Part shown: positions 10,914 to 20,974 of the stretch, piece by piece
Layout: the number at the start of each line of letters is the position of its first letter
Position numbering within the stretch: the stretch's first letter is position 1
Source: Rhabdophis nuchalis
Taxonomy: Eukaryota > Chordata > Lepidosauria > Squamata > Natricidae
Direction of reading: 5' to 3'
DNA length: 64,000 nucleotides
NCBI GenBank assembly: GCA_039707465.1
Contig: CM077648.1
Span: 17,357,619 to 17,421,618, forward strand
The notes under the pieces: generated by a model
What the model saw: the letters and a program-made list of their open reading frames with translations, nothing else
Database searches by the model: none
Told to the model about the DNA's origin: nothing
Program-made: the position numbers and the translations under genes

Positions 10914-11049
10914 CAAGGGGTCTGCAAAGTCGGCTCTTTTAAGACTGGTGGACTTCAACTCCCAGAATTCCCCAGCCAGCATGGCTGGCTGGGGAATTCT
11001 GGGAGTTGAAGTCCACCAGTCTTAAAAGAGCCGACTTTGCAGACCCCTG
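10914..11049. mobile_element. perfect-hairpin hAT MITE with exact 8-bp duplication
   Basis: Arms 10916-10980 and 10984-11048 are perfectly complementary over 65 bp, with a 3-base ATG turn. GGCTAGTA flanks both sides (10906-10913, 11050-11057). The duplicated site includes the CTAG end of the Helitron, so this element inserted last. The ends match the CAGGGGTCT family at 17392, 27660, 52051 and 53204. Confidence 0.95.
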
Positions 11050-11190
11050 GGCTAGTATATAATAACAAAGTTCTAATTTTTTTCTCCAGTTCTTTTTTTT
11101 CATTAGGCCCAAAAGGAAAAGTTCTGGTTTAATTTTTATCTCCATTTTCAAAATCTTCTGTGCTTCCCAGCCTTTCAAGTGCTGCTAACA

Positions 11191-11979
11191 GCTTCCAATA
11201 CGAGTTGCGGGAGAACGCTGGCAGAAAAAGGTCTCCATCTCCGGCTTGTAAATATCCCAGAGGCATCAGGTTGATGGCTATTAGAAACAAAATGCTGGAT
11301 TAAGGTATTTAATGGACAGATCCAGCAGGGGTTTTATTATCTTGTTATGTAATTGGTGGTGCTTTACTAGGTGCTATCAATTGACTACCTCCTGTTTTGT
11401 TTTTGTTTTTTTCAAAGCCCTGTAGGGAAGTAACAATATGCACTACATGGGGGTAAACTGAAAAGAGGCTTCAGATGGGTGGGGGGAACAATCACAGCAT
11501 TGTTTGTCAGCTGGGTGGGGGGGAAGTAGGAGCAGCGCAGAGTGGTTCTTTTTTATTTTTCCTATCTCAAAATGCATTCTCTTTCAAGACCACCCTGGGT
11601 GTAAATTTGCTATCGCTGATTTGTTCTCTGTTGTTCTTGAGTATCATTGCTGAAACCAGGCAAAGTGTGATTTTTTTTTCAGTAACCAACTCAGTTGGAG
11701 GTAGAAGCCTCCAAAAACTTTGTTCTCCTGCTTTGCTCTGTCAATTGGATCAATTTGTCAGCCTTGGACAGAGTGAACTCTTCTACTGGCCACTCTGGGA
11801 TTATTGACCTGTCTCTAGTCCACCAACTCAGATTTCCACACACGTTGCCTTCAAAGGAATTCCAAAGTAGTCTACCAAGGCTAAGCCTACTTAGCATACT
11901 TGGTCGGTATGAGAAATAGTAATGTGGTTTATTTTATTTTATTTTTTCCATGAAGCCAGGACCACCTTTTTTCAGATTA
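11191..11979. other. low-repeat stretch, nothing recognised
   Basis: No recognised element. Overlapping ORFs of 68-110 codons near 11475-11919 occur on both strands and share no known domain. A TTTTA-type run lies at 11929-11947. Confidence 0.45.
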
Positions 11980-12312
11980 AAAGATAAAGGTTCCTCTCAC
12001 ACATATGTGCTATTTGTTCCAGACTCTAGGGGATGGTGCTCATCTCCATTTCAAGGCCAAAGAGCCAGCGCTGTCCGAAGACATCTCCGTGGTCATGTGG
12101 CCGGCATTACTAAATGCCGAAGGCGCACGGAATTCTGTTAGGTTGTTCCTATTTTTCTATTTGCATTTTTTATGTGCTTTCGAACTGCTAGGTTGGCAGA
12201 AGCTGGGAGAAGTAACAGGAGCTCACTCCGTTACCTGGTGCTAGGGATTCGAACTGCTGACCTTTCTGATTGATAAGCTCAGCATCTTAGCCACTGAGCC
12301 ACCATGTCCCTC
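11980..12312 (-). mobile_element. Sauria-type tRNA SINE
   Basis: Read inverted: a tRNA-like head with TGGCTAAGATGC (A box) and GTTCGAATCC (B box), then CTTCTGCCAACCTAGCAGTTCGAAAGC, the ATGACCACGGAGATG region, GGCTCTTTGG, GATGAGCACC, CTAGAGTC and a CCTTTATC tail. The order is the same in five other copies here. The 3' end is Bov-B-like in this SINE family, and Bov-B is present in the window. The 62-79-codon frames inside are non-coding. Confidence 0.9.
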
Positions 12313-12696
12313 AGATTGCCCAGCTATTTTTCAGATTATCCAGCTATTAAAATAAGCCGTACATCCTTTTCTCTAAGGGCTGCTATTCATGAACTTGACT
12401 TTTATGATTGCAAGCATTTATCTTCATTTGCGCCCAAGAAGACATTCATTTGTTAATTACAATTTTTTCCCCTTTCCTTTTGATTGAAGATTTTTCTGGT
12501 TCACTGGTTTTTCCTCTGGGTGGAAGGAATACGCTAGCATAATCACTTTTATGGTTTTAAGATTGGAACCCGTTTGAAAATCTTTTGCATGGTGGTATTT
12601 CTCCCTTGCTCTCAAAAGCAGATTGAACAAAGTTGGCATGCAGTAGTCAATTATGCTGAGAAATTCATTGATATCCATCCTCTCATTCTTATATGC
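12313..12696. other. unassigned stretch
   Basis: No repeat or gene recognised. Short AT-rich ORFs only. Confidence 0.45.
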
Positions 12697-12845
12697 TGCT
12701 GTGGCCTAGAGGTGGAGCTCTTGCCTCACAAGCAGGAGGTTGTGAGTTCGATCCTAGGTAGAGGCAGATGTAGGGTCTCCTGCTTGGGCAGAGGGTTGCA
12801 CTAGATGACCTGCAAGGTCCCTTCCAACTCTGTTAATCTGTTATT
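12697..12845 (+). mobile_element. tRNA-derived SINE with CR1-like tail
   Basis: The head has TGTGGCCTAGAGGTGGAGC (A box region) and GAGTTCGATCCTAGG (B box). The tail GGGTTGCACTAGATGACCTGC and AAGGTCCCTTCCAACTCTG is the 3' end of the CR1 copies in this window. A head-plus-LINE-tail structure is the usual SINE design, implying mobilisation by CR1. Confidence 0.8.
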
Positions 12846-13194
12846 GGGTGTGATTGCATAAAAAGGCAGATTATCAAACTCGGTGCCCACTTCCAACATC
12901 GTTGTTTAGAAGCTGTGGACAATTGCTTTCTGCTTTTATGCTTGGCTAAAGAAAAACACCAACAATTATTCAGGTTACTGCTTCTTCCAGTCAGTTTGAT
13001 TTACACTTCTTGAATGGTAGAATCTTTGGCAAGTGACCAGCAGAATTTATTTACCAGTTAGAATCTATCAACAAAACACTATTGGCTTGTTTCCAATAAT
13101 TTATTAGAGAATGCTATTCAAAGTACAGTTGAACCACAGAGAGATGGTGGCCACCTCCCACTAACTCTTAATCTTGAATTATTAATCAACCATC
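12846..13194. other. unassigned stretch
   Basis: Nothing recognised on either strand. Confidence 0.45.
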
Positions 13195-13465
13195 TCGTAT
13201 ACCAACCTGTTGAGGCCTTTTGAAGATGCACCCCACATGACACCTTGTGACACCAGTTGCAGATTGGACACTGGGGTGGGGTCATTGGAGGGACGGGGTT
13301 GGGTAATCATTTGATATGTATTTGTTCGCGCCTTTTGGGCTGAGATCTTGCTTTCTTTCGCTGCTATCTTTTCATAACCAGTAAAAGTGTTTTTAATTCC
13401 ACGAACAATGGAGTTGGGCGTTTTCTTTCTTGGTTATTGGTGGAGGCATGCCTGACAGCATCACT
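13195..13465 (+). mobile_element. possible LTR remnant
   Basis: TTGGGCTGAGATC, TTTCTTTCGCTGCTATC, CAGTAAAAGTGTTTTTAATTC and GGAGTTGGGCGTTTTC resemble the R-U5 part of a vertebrate retroviral LTR. I could not find paired ends or a target duplication, so both boundaries and class are uncertain. Confidence 0.3.
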
Positions 13466-13964
13466 TAATGCCCACAATGCTCCTTTCAGACCTTCCTCTG
13501 GTCTGCTGGGAATTCATGATGATATTCTTTTCCTTCTTTTTCCTAAGGTTTTCCTAGGACAGATCATAAGCTCAAAACCATATCAGAGAGTGCTGAGTGT
13601 TTGCATTTGTCAAGCCAATGTCACAGCCCCTTCTACTTGAGCAGGCAGCTTATAATCTGTTTTTTAAAAATATATTTTAGAAACAGATGTTTCTTAAATC
13701 TTCCTCTTTTCTGGAAAGAGTGATGAAATGTGACTGGAACGTGTTTTGGGTTTTTTAGAATTTCACAATAGATTTGTCATTCATTCAGAAGACCATCCAC
13801 AGTTTAATTTATTCTGATCCAGTTGAGGGAATGAAAACAGTATATTAGTTGAACTGCCCTCTAGGAGGAATTAAAACCAGAAATAAGTGAGTCAGCAAGT
13901 TGTAAATGCATCCACAGTAGCAGCCACCAATGTTGTAGATAGACTAAGTATGTCTGTGTAAAAT
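13466..13964. other. unassigned stretch
   Basis: Nothing recognised. The right part may include the far 3' UTR of the adjoining L1. Confidence 0.4.
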
Positions 13965-14470
13965 TAAAAGTTTTGAAGACTACATAAGAATGAACCCAAA
14001 CTAATACAGAAGAAAGAGAAAAGCAAGAAGAAAAAATGCGTAAAGAATAAAAACAAATAGAAGTTTCTAGTTTCCTTTCCAGAAAGGACATGCACCATTA
14101 CGAAGTTATCATGTACTCTCTATCATAACAGAAATGCTCATTTGCCCCCCCCCCTTAATCATCAAAACCAAAAGTCATAAGTGCATTTTTTCTTGTTTTT
14201 TTTTCATGCAAAAAAATCTATCAGAGTTTTCTAGTCAGCCATAAATATAGATTTTTTTTTCTTTAATCAAAAAAGTCAATCTGGCCACGTCCATAAATTT
14301 TATCATTGCAGGTGAGATCAAATCTTTCTCCTTTTGAGCACATAATACTCTCCCTTGTAAATATAAAAACGAAGTTCTGTGACATAGTAGTTGCCTGTTC
14401 ATTAATCCCAAAAGAAAACCCTCTAGTTTCAATTGTACTTTAGTCTTTCACGATCTTCTAAATTAATGTG
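13965..14470 (-). mobile_element. L1 LINE 3' end (minus strand)
   Basis: The minus-strand frame reads GFLLGLMNRQ, SFLYLQGRVLCAQKEKD, ISPAMIKFMDVARLTFLIKEK, which aligns with the C-terminus encoded at 20043-20385. Downstream on that strand is an A/T-rich 3' UTR with G/A runs. It is 5' truncated; ends are approximate. Confidence 0.7.
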
Positions 14471-14654
14471 TGTATTTGTATTCAGTTTTTTTTTACGTTC
14501 CCCAAACACGATAAAATGTCCCATCATGTTGATTGCATTTCCAGCAAAGCGTCAAACTATTTTTATACATTCTAATCTAAGGTGATGTGTTTGTTTCTGT
14601 GCTCTGTGTTTTGTTATAGTAAATGTATTTCAATTCCCAGAATTTTCAGGGCCT

Positions 14655-14972
14655 GAGGCTTTCTAGGAGCCTGGGGAGGGCAAATACAGCCCCCCCCCCA
14701 CACACACAAAGGCCTTCCGGAGGCTTCAGGAGGCTTCCCTGAAGGCTCTGAAGCGTGAAAAATGGCCCAATGTGCAAACCGGAAGTCTGTTCCCGAAATT
14801 ACGGCTTGCGTGTTGGGTGTTTTTTCGTCCTCCGGAAGGTGAAAAACAACCAAAAAAGAAGGCCAAAGTCAGCTGGCAGCACGCGCATGCGCTATGGAGT
14901 TAACAGGACAACGCCTCATGTGTCCTAACAAATGGCTCCATGTGCCATCTGTGGCACACATGCCATCACAGC
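14655..14972. mobile_element. hAT-type MITE copy (family of 6783)
   Basis: GGCTTTCTAGGAGCCTGGGGAG, TTCCGGAGGCTTC, AATGGCCCAATG, CCGGAAGT and the end TGTGGCACACATGCCATCA match the family at 6783-7233. No target duplication could be assigned. CpG is frequent. Confidence 0.65.
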
Positions 14973-15073
14973 TCTAGGATCTTCCTGAACATGGGAAGAA
15001 AAGATAATAGAGAATTAGAGAAAAGAGGAAAACAGTGTTTTTATTCTCCTTTTAGTCTACCCACAGCTATGGT

Positions 15074-15330
15074 ACAGATAATCCTCGACTTACAAGATCT
15101 CATTTAGTGGCCATTCAAAGTTACAACGACACTGAAAAAAAAAGCGACTTATGACTGCCTTTCACAGTTACGATCTTTGCCGCATCCCCAAAAAATAAAA
15201 ATTCAGATGCTTGGCAACTGGTTCGTGCTTATGACTATTGCTGTGTCCTGAGGTCACGTGATCCCCTTTTGCAACCTTCTGACAAGCAAGGTCAATGGGG
15301 AAGCCAGATTCACTTAACAACCGGGTCCAT
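15074..15330. mobile_element. Tigger-like DNA transposon, truncated
   Basis: It starts at TACAGATAATCCTCGACTTAC, then CTCATTTAGTGGCCATTCAAAG, CACTGAAAAA, GACTTATGAC, CACGTGATC, CTTCTGACAAGCAAGG and TTAACAACCG, the consensus order of the family. It stops at an L2 insertion region. Confidence 0.6.
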
Positions 15331-15386
15331 CGCATGCCAAAAATGGGGGGATGTCGTGCGTGCATGGGCGGGGAGGGGGGTGTCAC

Positions 15387-15971
<585 letters not shown>

Positions 15972-15972
15972 G

Positions 15973-16062
15973 CATTATGGGTGTGGGCAGGCACGCACAT
16001 TACCCCCCTGTGCTTCCCCTGCTTTTGGCATGCAGTCCCAAAAATGGTTAGCTATCATTGTC
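15973..16062. mobile_element. MITE end fragment (family of 6783)
   Basis: GGCATGCAGTCCC and AATGGTTAGCTATCATTG are the end region of the 6783 family (TGATAGCTAACC inverted). The rest is missing where the L2 tail meets it. Confidence 0.5.
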
Positions 16063-16316
16063 CTAGATTATTTGATTATTTGATTATTTCCAAAGGTCTT
16101 TTAAAATTAGGCCGTAGTTGCAGGTCCCCCTTTCGTTGTAAAGTCACTGAGGATCAGACAAGAGAACAAAGTTTCTATTTCATTTTGGAATTGAACTTTC
16201 AAACAATGCATGCTTACTCATCTTTTAATAGCAGCTTTTCTAATAAGACTGTACAAGATCTGTAACTAAACCATGACCAAAGCCAGGTGCTGAGTAGGAG
16301 AGAAATATCTCTCTCC

Positions 16317-16951
16317 TAAATGTGAGCCAGCAGTGTGCAGCAGCTGCCAAAAAAGCCAACACAGTTCTAGGCTGCATCAACAGAGGGATAGAATCAAGAT
16401 CGCGTGAAGTGTTAATGCCACTTTATAATGCCTTGGTAAGGCCACACTTGGAATACTGCATACAGTTTTGGTCGCCACGATGTAGAAAAGACGTGGAGAC
16501 TCTGGAAAGAGTGCAGAGAAGAGCAACCAAGATGATTAGGGGACTGGAGACTAAAACATATGAAGAACGGTTGCAGGAGCTGGGTATGTCTAGTTTGATG
16601 AAGAGAAGGACCAGGGGAGACATGATAGCAGTGTTCCGATATCTCAGAGGGTGCCACAAAGAAGAGGGAGTCAAACTATTCTCCAAGGCACCTGGGGGCA
16701 GGACAAGAAGCAATGGGTGGAAACTAATCAAGGAGAGAAGCAACTTAGAACTAAGGAGAAATTTCCTGACAGTCAGAACAATTAACCTCTGGAACAGCTT
16801 GCCTCCAGAAGTCGTGAATGCCCCAACCATGGAAGTCTTTAAGAAGATGTTAGATAGCCATTTGTCTGAAATGGTATAAGGTTCCTGCCCACGCAGGGGG
16901 TTGGACTAGAAGACCTACAAGGTCCCTTCCAACTCTGCTATTGTATTGTAT
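16317..16951 (+). mobile_element. CR1 LINE 3' end, 5' truncated
   Basis: The reverse-transcriptase C-terminus is followed by the short CR1 3' UTR with GGGGGTTGGACTAGAAGACC and AGGTCCCTTCCAACTCTGC, and an (ATTGT) tail. Twelve other partial copies occur in the window. There is no poly(A), as is normal for CR1. Confidence 0.92.
16322..16879 (+). pseudogene. CR1 reverse-transcriptase C-terminal remnant
   Basis: A 185-codon open frame. Near residue 10 it has KKANTVLGCINRGI; at 30-55 EVLMPLYNALVRPHLEYCIQ and FWSPRCRKDVETLERVQRR; then RGDMIAVFRYLRG, LFSKAPGGRTRSNG and LWNSLPPEVVNAPTMEVFKK before the stop. These are the standard tail motifs of CR1-clade LINE ORF2. It lacks the catalytic YADD domain and endonuclease, so it is a dead retrocopy, although the retained frame has no stop. 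Confidence 0.92.
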
Positions 16952-17170
16952 CTGTGGTAATGTTTTCTGATATAAGTATTGTTTTACCCCTGAAAGCACA
17001 CAGGCTCTGTATTAATCAACATACTGGAGTCAGCAACAAGAAGGAAATTGGATTCCCTTGGCTTCTTTGCAAAGATTATTTATCTGTAAATCAACCTCTG
17101 CCATCCAGTATACCAATAAACATTAATAAATGCGTATATTTGTGACATTTAAACACAATATTCCACACGG

Positions 17171-17598
17171 ACTTTCTGGTTTTTCTTTGAAGATGTTTCG
17201 CTTCTCATCCAAAATGCTTCTTTAGCTCTGACTGGATGGATTGGGGCATGGAAGGATTTATATTCCTTGCAGGCAGCTGGTCATTTGCATCCTTTTAGTG
17301 AGATGTTAAGGCCACCTGAAGGTTTATCTGTGTCATCAGGGTCACCTGAGTGGTGCAAATGGGTGTGGAGCCTTCTTGGAATGGTTCAAAGCAGGGGTCT
17401 CCAACCTTTGCAACTTTAAGTCTGAAGGACTTCAGCTCCAAGACTTCTCCAGCCAGCTTTGGGAGCTGAAGTCCTTCAGACTTAAAGTTGCAAAGGTTGG
17501 AGACCCCTGGTTGGAGACCCCATTCCACACCATCCAGTCAGAGCTGAAGAAGCTTCTTGGATGAGAAGCGAAACATCTTCAGAGAAAAACCAGAAAGT
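17171..17598. repeat. element with 69-bp terminal inverted repeats
   Basis: The left arm (17171-17239) ACTTTCTGGTTTTTCTTTGA, AGATGTTTCGCTTCTCATCC pairs with the right arm (17530-17598) GGATGAGAAGCGAAACATCT, AGAAAAACCAGAAAGT. A single-arm relative is at 43497-43605. Class is not known; Penelope-like or DNA transposon are both possible. A hAT MITE sits inside. Confidence 0.75.
17392..17509. mobile_element. hairpin hAT MITE (CAGGGGTCTCC family)
   Basis: It starts CAGGGGTCTCCAACC and ends GGTTGGAGACCCCTG; arms of about 54 bp enclose a short CCAGCC centre. The flanking 8-mers match only partly, so the target duplication is not proven. It lies inside the inverted-repeat element of 17171. Confidence 0.85.
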
Positions 17599-17762
17599 AC
17601 AGTTGCCTCTTGAAAAAGCAGCTTTGGGACAACCAAAGTTTCGTTAGACAGAATATTTCACATTTCCCAAACTTGTTACTCTTCAGATCTGTTGTTCTTC
17701 AGTTTCCATGAGACCATGGAAAGGGCTCAACTAACAATCCAAGTTGGAATTCATTAATATAA

Positions 17763-17805
17763 AAGGTAAAGGTAAAGGTTCCCCTTGCACATATGTGCTA
17801 GTTGA
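17763..17805 (-). mobile_element. Sauria-type SINE 3' end fragment
   Basis: AAGGTAAAGGTAAAGGTTCCC and TTGCACATATGTGCTAGTTG are the inverse of the SINE tail seen at 52599 and 59130. It passes directly into a CR1 tail. Confidence 0.7.
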
Positions 17806-18042
17806 TCAAGGAGAGAAGCAACTTAGAAATGAGGCGAAATTTCCTGACAGTTAGAACAATTAATCAGTGGAACAGAAGTTGCCTCCAGAAGTTGTGAATG
17901 CCTCAGCACTAGAAGTCTTTAAGAAGATGTTGGATAGCCATTTGTCTGAAATGGTATAGGGCTCCTGCCTAAGCAGGGGGTTGGACTAGAAGACCTCCAA
18001 GGTCCTTTCCAATTCTGCTATTGTATTGTATTGTATCTGTGT
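17806..18042 (+). mobile_element. CR1 LINE 3' end fragment
   Basis: AATCAAGGAGAGAAGCAACTTAGAA, AATTTCCTGACAGTTAGAAC, GCCTCCAGAAGT, GGTTGGACTAGAAGACC and an (ATTGT)n tail match the last 240 bp of the copy at 16317. Confidence 0.88.
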
Positions 18043-18398
18043 GAGTGGATGAAAAACTGAAATCAAAATTGTCAAAGAATTAAAAGGGGGGGGCTCATGA
18101 TGGAAGATATGAAGTTTATACAAGGCATCCTCCTCAAGGCAAGTTTTAGCAGCTTGACAATGTTATTGCCTTTTGTTTCCCGTTTGATATCATGTCAGGA
18201 TATCATTATTACTTGTCTTGGTGCGGTTAAGCCTCATCTTTATACTGATGATGATTTTTCAAAACAACATTAATGAACATGTTCATATTGTTAAGCCTTG
18301 TCAAGGCTGACAAGGAAATAGCTCAGGGCAGATATATTTACAAAGAAGCTCTATAACAGGTATGAAAAATAAAAGAGCAAAGTTCTTATGACTTTGGC
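18043..18398. other. unassigned stretch
   Basis: Nothing recognised. It includes a GGGGGGG run near 18085. Confidence 0.45.
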
Positions 18399-18890
18399 AG
18401 TGCAATGGCTCAGCGGTTAAGGCGCTGGACTTATTGGCTGGAAAGCTAAGCGGTCCAGGTTCAAGACCCACGCGCCATGTGGCGGGGTGAACTCCTGTTA
18501 CTTGCTCCAGCTCTTGCCAACCTAGCAGTTCAAAAGCATATAAACCAGAAGTAGGCTCCTATCGATTCAGACCAGTTTGGACAAGTAGGTAGTAACTTGA
18601 CCGGACACGCACCCGAACCGGTTCTATCCTCAGTAGCTCCATCTTGATTTTCTGTTCTGCACATGCGCAGACCAATCTTCATTGAAAATATGTAATATTT
18701 TTTCTTTTTGTAATTTTGTGCGAATGCACAGACCTTTTTAGGTGCAAATGCTCATGCACACATTTTTTGCACACAAAACCGGTAGTAATGCCAGCAGGAA
18801 CCCACCCCTGATGCAAATGTGAGTAGATAAATAGGGTGGGAAGGTAGCAGCACTCCATGATATCATGCTAGTCACATCATGCTAGTCAAA
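18399..18890 (+). mobile_element. Sauria-type SINE, split by a MITE
   Basis: The head AATGGCTCAGCGGTTAAGGC (A box) and GGTTCAAGACCC (B box), then CTTGCCAACCTAGCAGTTC up to 18545. The body resumes at 18811 with ATGCAAATGTGAGTAGATAAATAGG and GGGAAGGTAGCAGC. The MITE at 18546-18810 separates the halves. The 3' third is decayed. Confidence 0.75.
18546..18810. mobile_element. hAT-type MITE (GGGTTCCTACCGG family)
   Basis: Starts CAGAAGTAGGCTCCTATCG and ends GGAACCCACCCCTG. The interior has CATGCGCAGA and GAACCGGTTC, as in the copies at 23851 and 57258. The flanking 8-mers ATATAAAC and ATGCAAAT match at 5 of 8. Confidence 0.75.
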
Positions 18891-19043
18891 CTGCAAGCAC
18901 TGATCCCCCAAAATGATGCTATGTCAAATACTTCCTCAGTTAAGAGCATCTCTATGGATTGGCACAGATCTGTTGCCGCACTTCTTATCTAAATAAAATT
19001 TAGCCCATCTCACTCACCCAGTACTTTTCCTACTTTGGTTAAT

Positions 19044-19460
19044 ACAGGTAGCTCTGAACCAGTGGTGGGTTATGACCGGTATGCTCCGGTACAGGCATAG
19101 CGGTGCCTGCCGGGAGCACCAGGTACCGATCTGGTATGGTGCTCCGGAGGGCCCGCCTGCCCGCCTGCACTCCTTACTGGTATTTGAAGTTTTTGGGGTG
19201 TCCGGGCAGGTGCCTGGAGCGCACGGTGCCTGTGCAATGCTCCGCTGAGCAGCTGGAGTGTCACAGAGGCGTTGTGGAGCATTGTGGGCGGTAAGTACAT
19301 ATGCACGTTCTGTGCGTGTTCATGTGGTGGGCGCCCAGCCTTGTTGTACCATACCGGTTGCAACAGGATCCGGAACCCACCCCTCGTTTGAAATTACAAT
19401 GCCACTGAAAAAAGTGACTTTTGATGGTTTTTCACCCTTACAACTATAGGAAGTTAAAAT
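19044..19460. mobile_element. Tigger-like fragment, split by a MITE
   Basis: TACAGGTAGCTCTG at 19044-19059 and GAAATTACAATGCCACTGAAAAA, GTGACTTTTGATGG, TTTTTCACCCTTACAAC at 19387-19460 are the two ends of the family seen intact at 15074. The MITE at 19060-19386 interrupts them. Confidence 0.6.
19060..19386. mobile_element. hAT-type MITE, GC-rich
   Basis: Starts CAGTGGTGGGTTATGACCGG and ends CCGGAACCCACCCCTCG. The interior is rich in CpG (GGGAGCACCAGGTACCG, GGGCCCGCCTGCCCGCC). It belongs to the same terminal family as 23851 with a different core. Confidence 0.75.
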
Positions 19461-19581
19461 TCCTACAGTTGTACACCCCTCTCCTAAAAAATGAAATATT
19501 TTAGGAAATATTAAAAGGGCAGAATATTTCCCCTAAGAAGAGAAGTAGAAACTCAGAGAGTCAGAAACTCTGCCCCTACCA

Positions 19582-19636
19582 CAGGGGTGGGTTCCTGCCG
19601 GAATTACTACCAGTTCAGTGCCCAGAATTTTTTGGC
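19582..19636. mobile_element. MITE end fragment
   Basis: CAGGGGTGGGTTCCTGCCGG followed by TACCAGTTCAGTG is one end of the 23851 family; the rest is absent. Confidence 0.6.
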
Positions 19637-19677
19637 CAAATAAAGTATTCCATTCTGTTCTGTCCTATACTATTCTT

Positions 19678-20385
19678 TTTTTTCTTTTTTTTCTTTTTTT
19701 TTAATTGAAGGAGTTTTATACAAACAAATTTCCCCCCCTTTCCCCCATACATATAATATAATTCAGATATAAATACTGTACCCCCCTCCTCCCCCCCCAA
19801 CATGATATAAATTTCTCATAAAATAACATTACCCCCTTATCCCCATCTTTTATGCTAATTCATATAAATCTTATACAAATATATTTCCCTCCCCTAACCA
19901 CCCTAACCCTCCCCCACCTCCCATTCCAACCCACCCCCCAGAGTTCCACTATACGCCACTCTAATAGTTCCAAACAACCCATATGTTATTCATTCTCTTC
20001 ACGTTGTTCCCCTTGCTTATTAACTTATCAGTCTAATCATTCTTACCTAAAAGCTACATGATATTTTCTAGTCTGATATTTATTTTGTATATAATCAATC
20101 CATTTTTCCCATTCCTGTATATAATTCTCCTGCTTCTGGTCTTTTAAGAAAGCTGAAATTTTTGCCATTTCCGCAAACCCCGCCACTTTCTGTACCCATT
20201 GGTCAATCGTAGGTAAAACATCTTTTTTCCAGTGCTGAGCAATCAGCAACCTAGCTGCTGTGACCATATACAAAAACAATTTCATTTCTCCCTTTGTAGA
20301 GTCCTTAATTATACCCAATAAAAACATTTGCGGAGTAAATTGTAGTCTTTTCTTCAATACATTTTGGATAACCCACCAGATACTA
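19678..20385 (-). mobile_element. 5'-truncated L1 insertion with 17-bp target duplication
   Basis: TGTCCTATACTATTCTT occurs exactly at 19661-19677 and 20386-20402. Between them is a T-rich run (minus-strand poly(A) tail), a C/T-rich 3' UTR and the ORF2 C-terminus. This is a textbook target-primed insertion of about 0.7 kb. The clean duplication and open frame suggest a fairly young copy. Confidence 0.93.
20043..20385 (-). pseudogene. L1 ORF2 C-terminal remnant
   Basis: An uninterrupted minus-strand frame to the stop at 20043. It reads LKKRLQFTPQMFLLGIIKD, LFLYMVTAARLLIAQHWK, PTIDQWVQKVAGFAEMAKIS, EWEKWIDYIQ. This is the cysteine-poor C-terminal region of L1-clade ORF2 (FLLGII, AAR-LIA-WK, W motifs). 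Endonuclease and reverse-transcriptase domains are lost by 5' truncation. Confidence 0.9.
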
Positions 20386-20402
20386 TGTCCTATACTATTC
20401 TT

Positions 20403-20868
20403 ATAAAGTCCTTACAGTCACACTGTCTAATTCCTGATGCACCTCATCCCAAAATGCATTCATTTTGCTATTTTTTGGGGTGGGGGGTGGGGGAAGCATG
20501 ATAATCATAGGGATGTTTTATACCCAATCTGAGCATCTTCTGGAAAAAAATCATTGCATGCCACCTTCCCAAGAAAATCCTGTAGTTTCTGGAACTGGTG
20601 ACACATTCTTCCTTGAAAATATCCCAGCTGGCTGCTACTTTCCACTGCAACTGCCAAGTTTTTCCAAGGACATGGCTGCTGAAGAGAACATGACTTTGCA
20701 GTAAGAGCTCGGCTGCCCTTGAGACAGGAGTGGAACCACAACAAAGCTATGTTCCCAACACCTGAAGTGCTCAAGCAGAATACTATGATTAATGGTAGCA
20801 AAAAATGCCATTATGTAAGAGCAGCAACAGGAACACACTCCTCCATCCTGCTCCCTTACCAAATCATC
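20403..20868. other. unassigned stretch
   Basis: No repeat recognised. ORFs of 60-102 codons overlap on both strands at 20465-20943 and have no domain. A G-rich run lies near 20478-20494. Confidence 0.4.
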
Positions 20869-20876
20869 TATTAGAG

Positions 20877-20966
20877 AGTGTTTTTCAACCTCGGTAATTT
20901 TAAGATGCTGGCTGGGAAATTCTGGGAATTGAAATCCACACAATTAACCAAGGTTGAGAAACACTG
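20877..20966. mobile_element. 90-bp hairpin hAT MITE with exact 8-bp duplication
   Basis: TATTAGAG lies on both sides (20869-20876, 20967-20974). The ends AGTGTTTTTCAACCTCGG and CCAAGGTTGAGAAACACTG are inverse. CTGGGAAATTCTGGGAATTG in the middle is shared with the CAGGGGTCTCC family. Confidence 0.9.
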
Positions 20967-20974
20967 TATTAGAG

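Larger units (their letters stand above)
10037..11190 (-). mobile_element. L1 LINE 3' end, split by a later insertion
   Basis: Two homologous parts, 10037-10505 and 11058-11190, join into one minus-strand L1 ORF2 C-terminus. The outer part encodes KPELFLLGLM and the inner part encodes TTARVLCAQKWKD, the order seen in the copies at 13965 and 19678 (FLLGL, then RLLIAQ or RVLCAQ). Between them lie a Helitron-like element and a MITE. The frame is degraded. Confidence 0.75.

Noticed and set aside
10914..11049. Possible microRNA precursor
   Set aside because: A perfect hairpin with termini, an 8-bp duplication and several relatives is better explained as a MITE.
17384..17517. 8-bp target duplication for the MITE at 17392
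   Set aside because: Flanking 8-mers match at only about half of positions.
18399..18480. Possible functional tRNA gene
   Set aside because: A and B boxes belong to a SINE head; no cloverleaf with CCA-compatible acceptor stem, and the downstream body is SINE.
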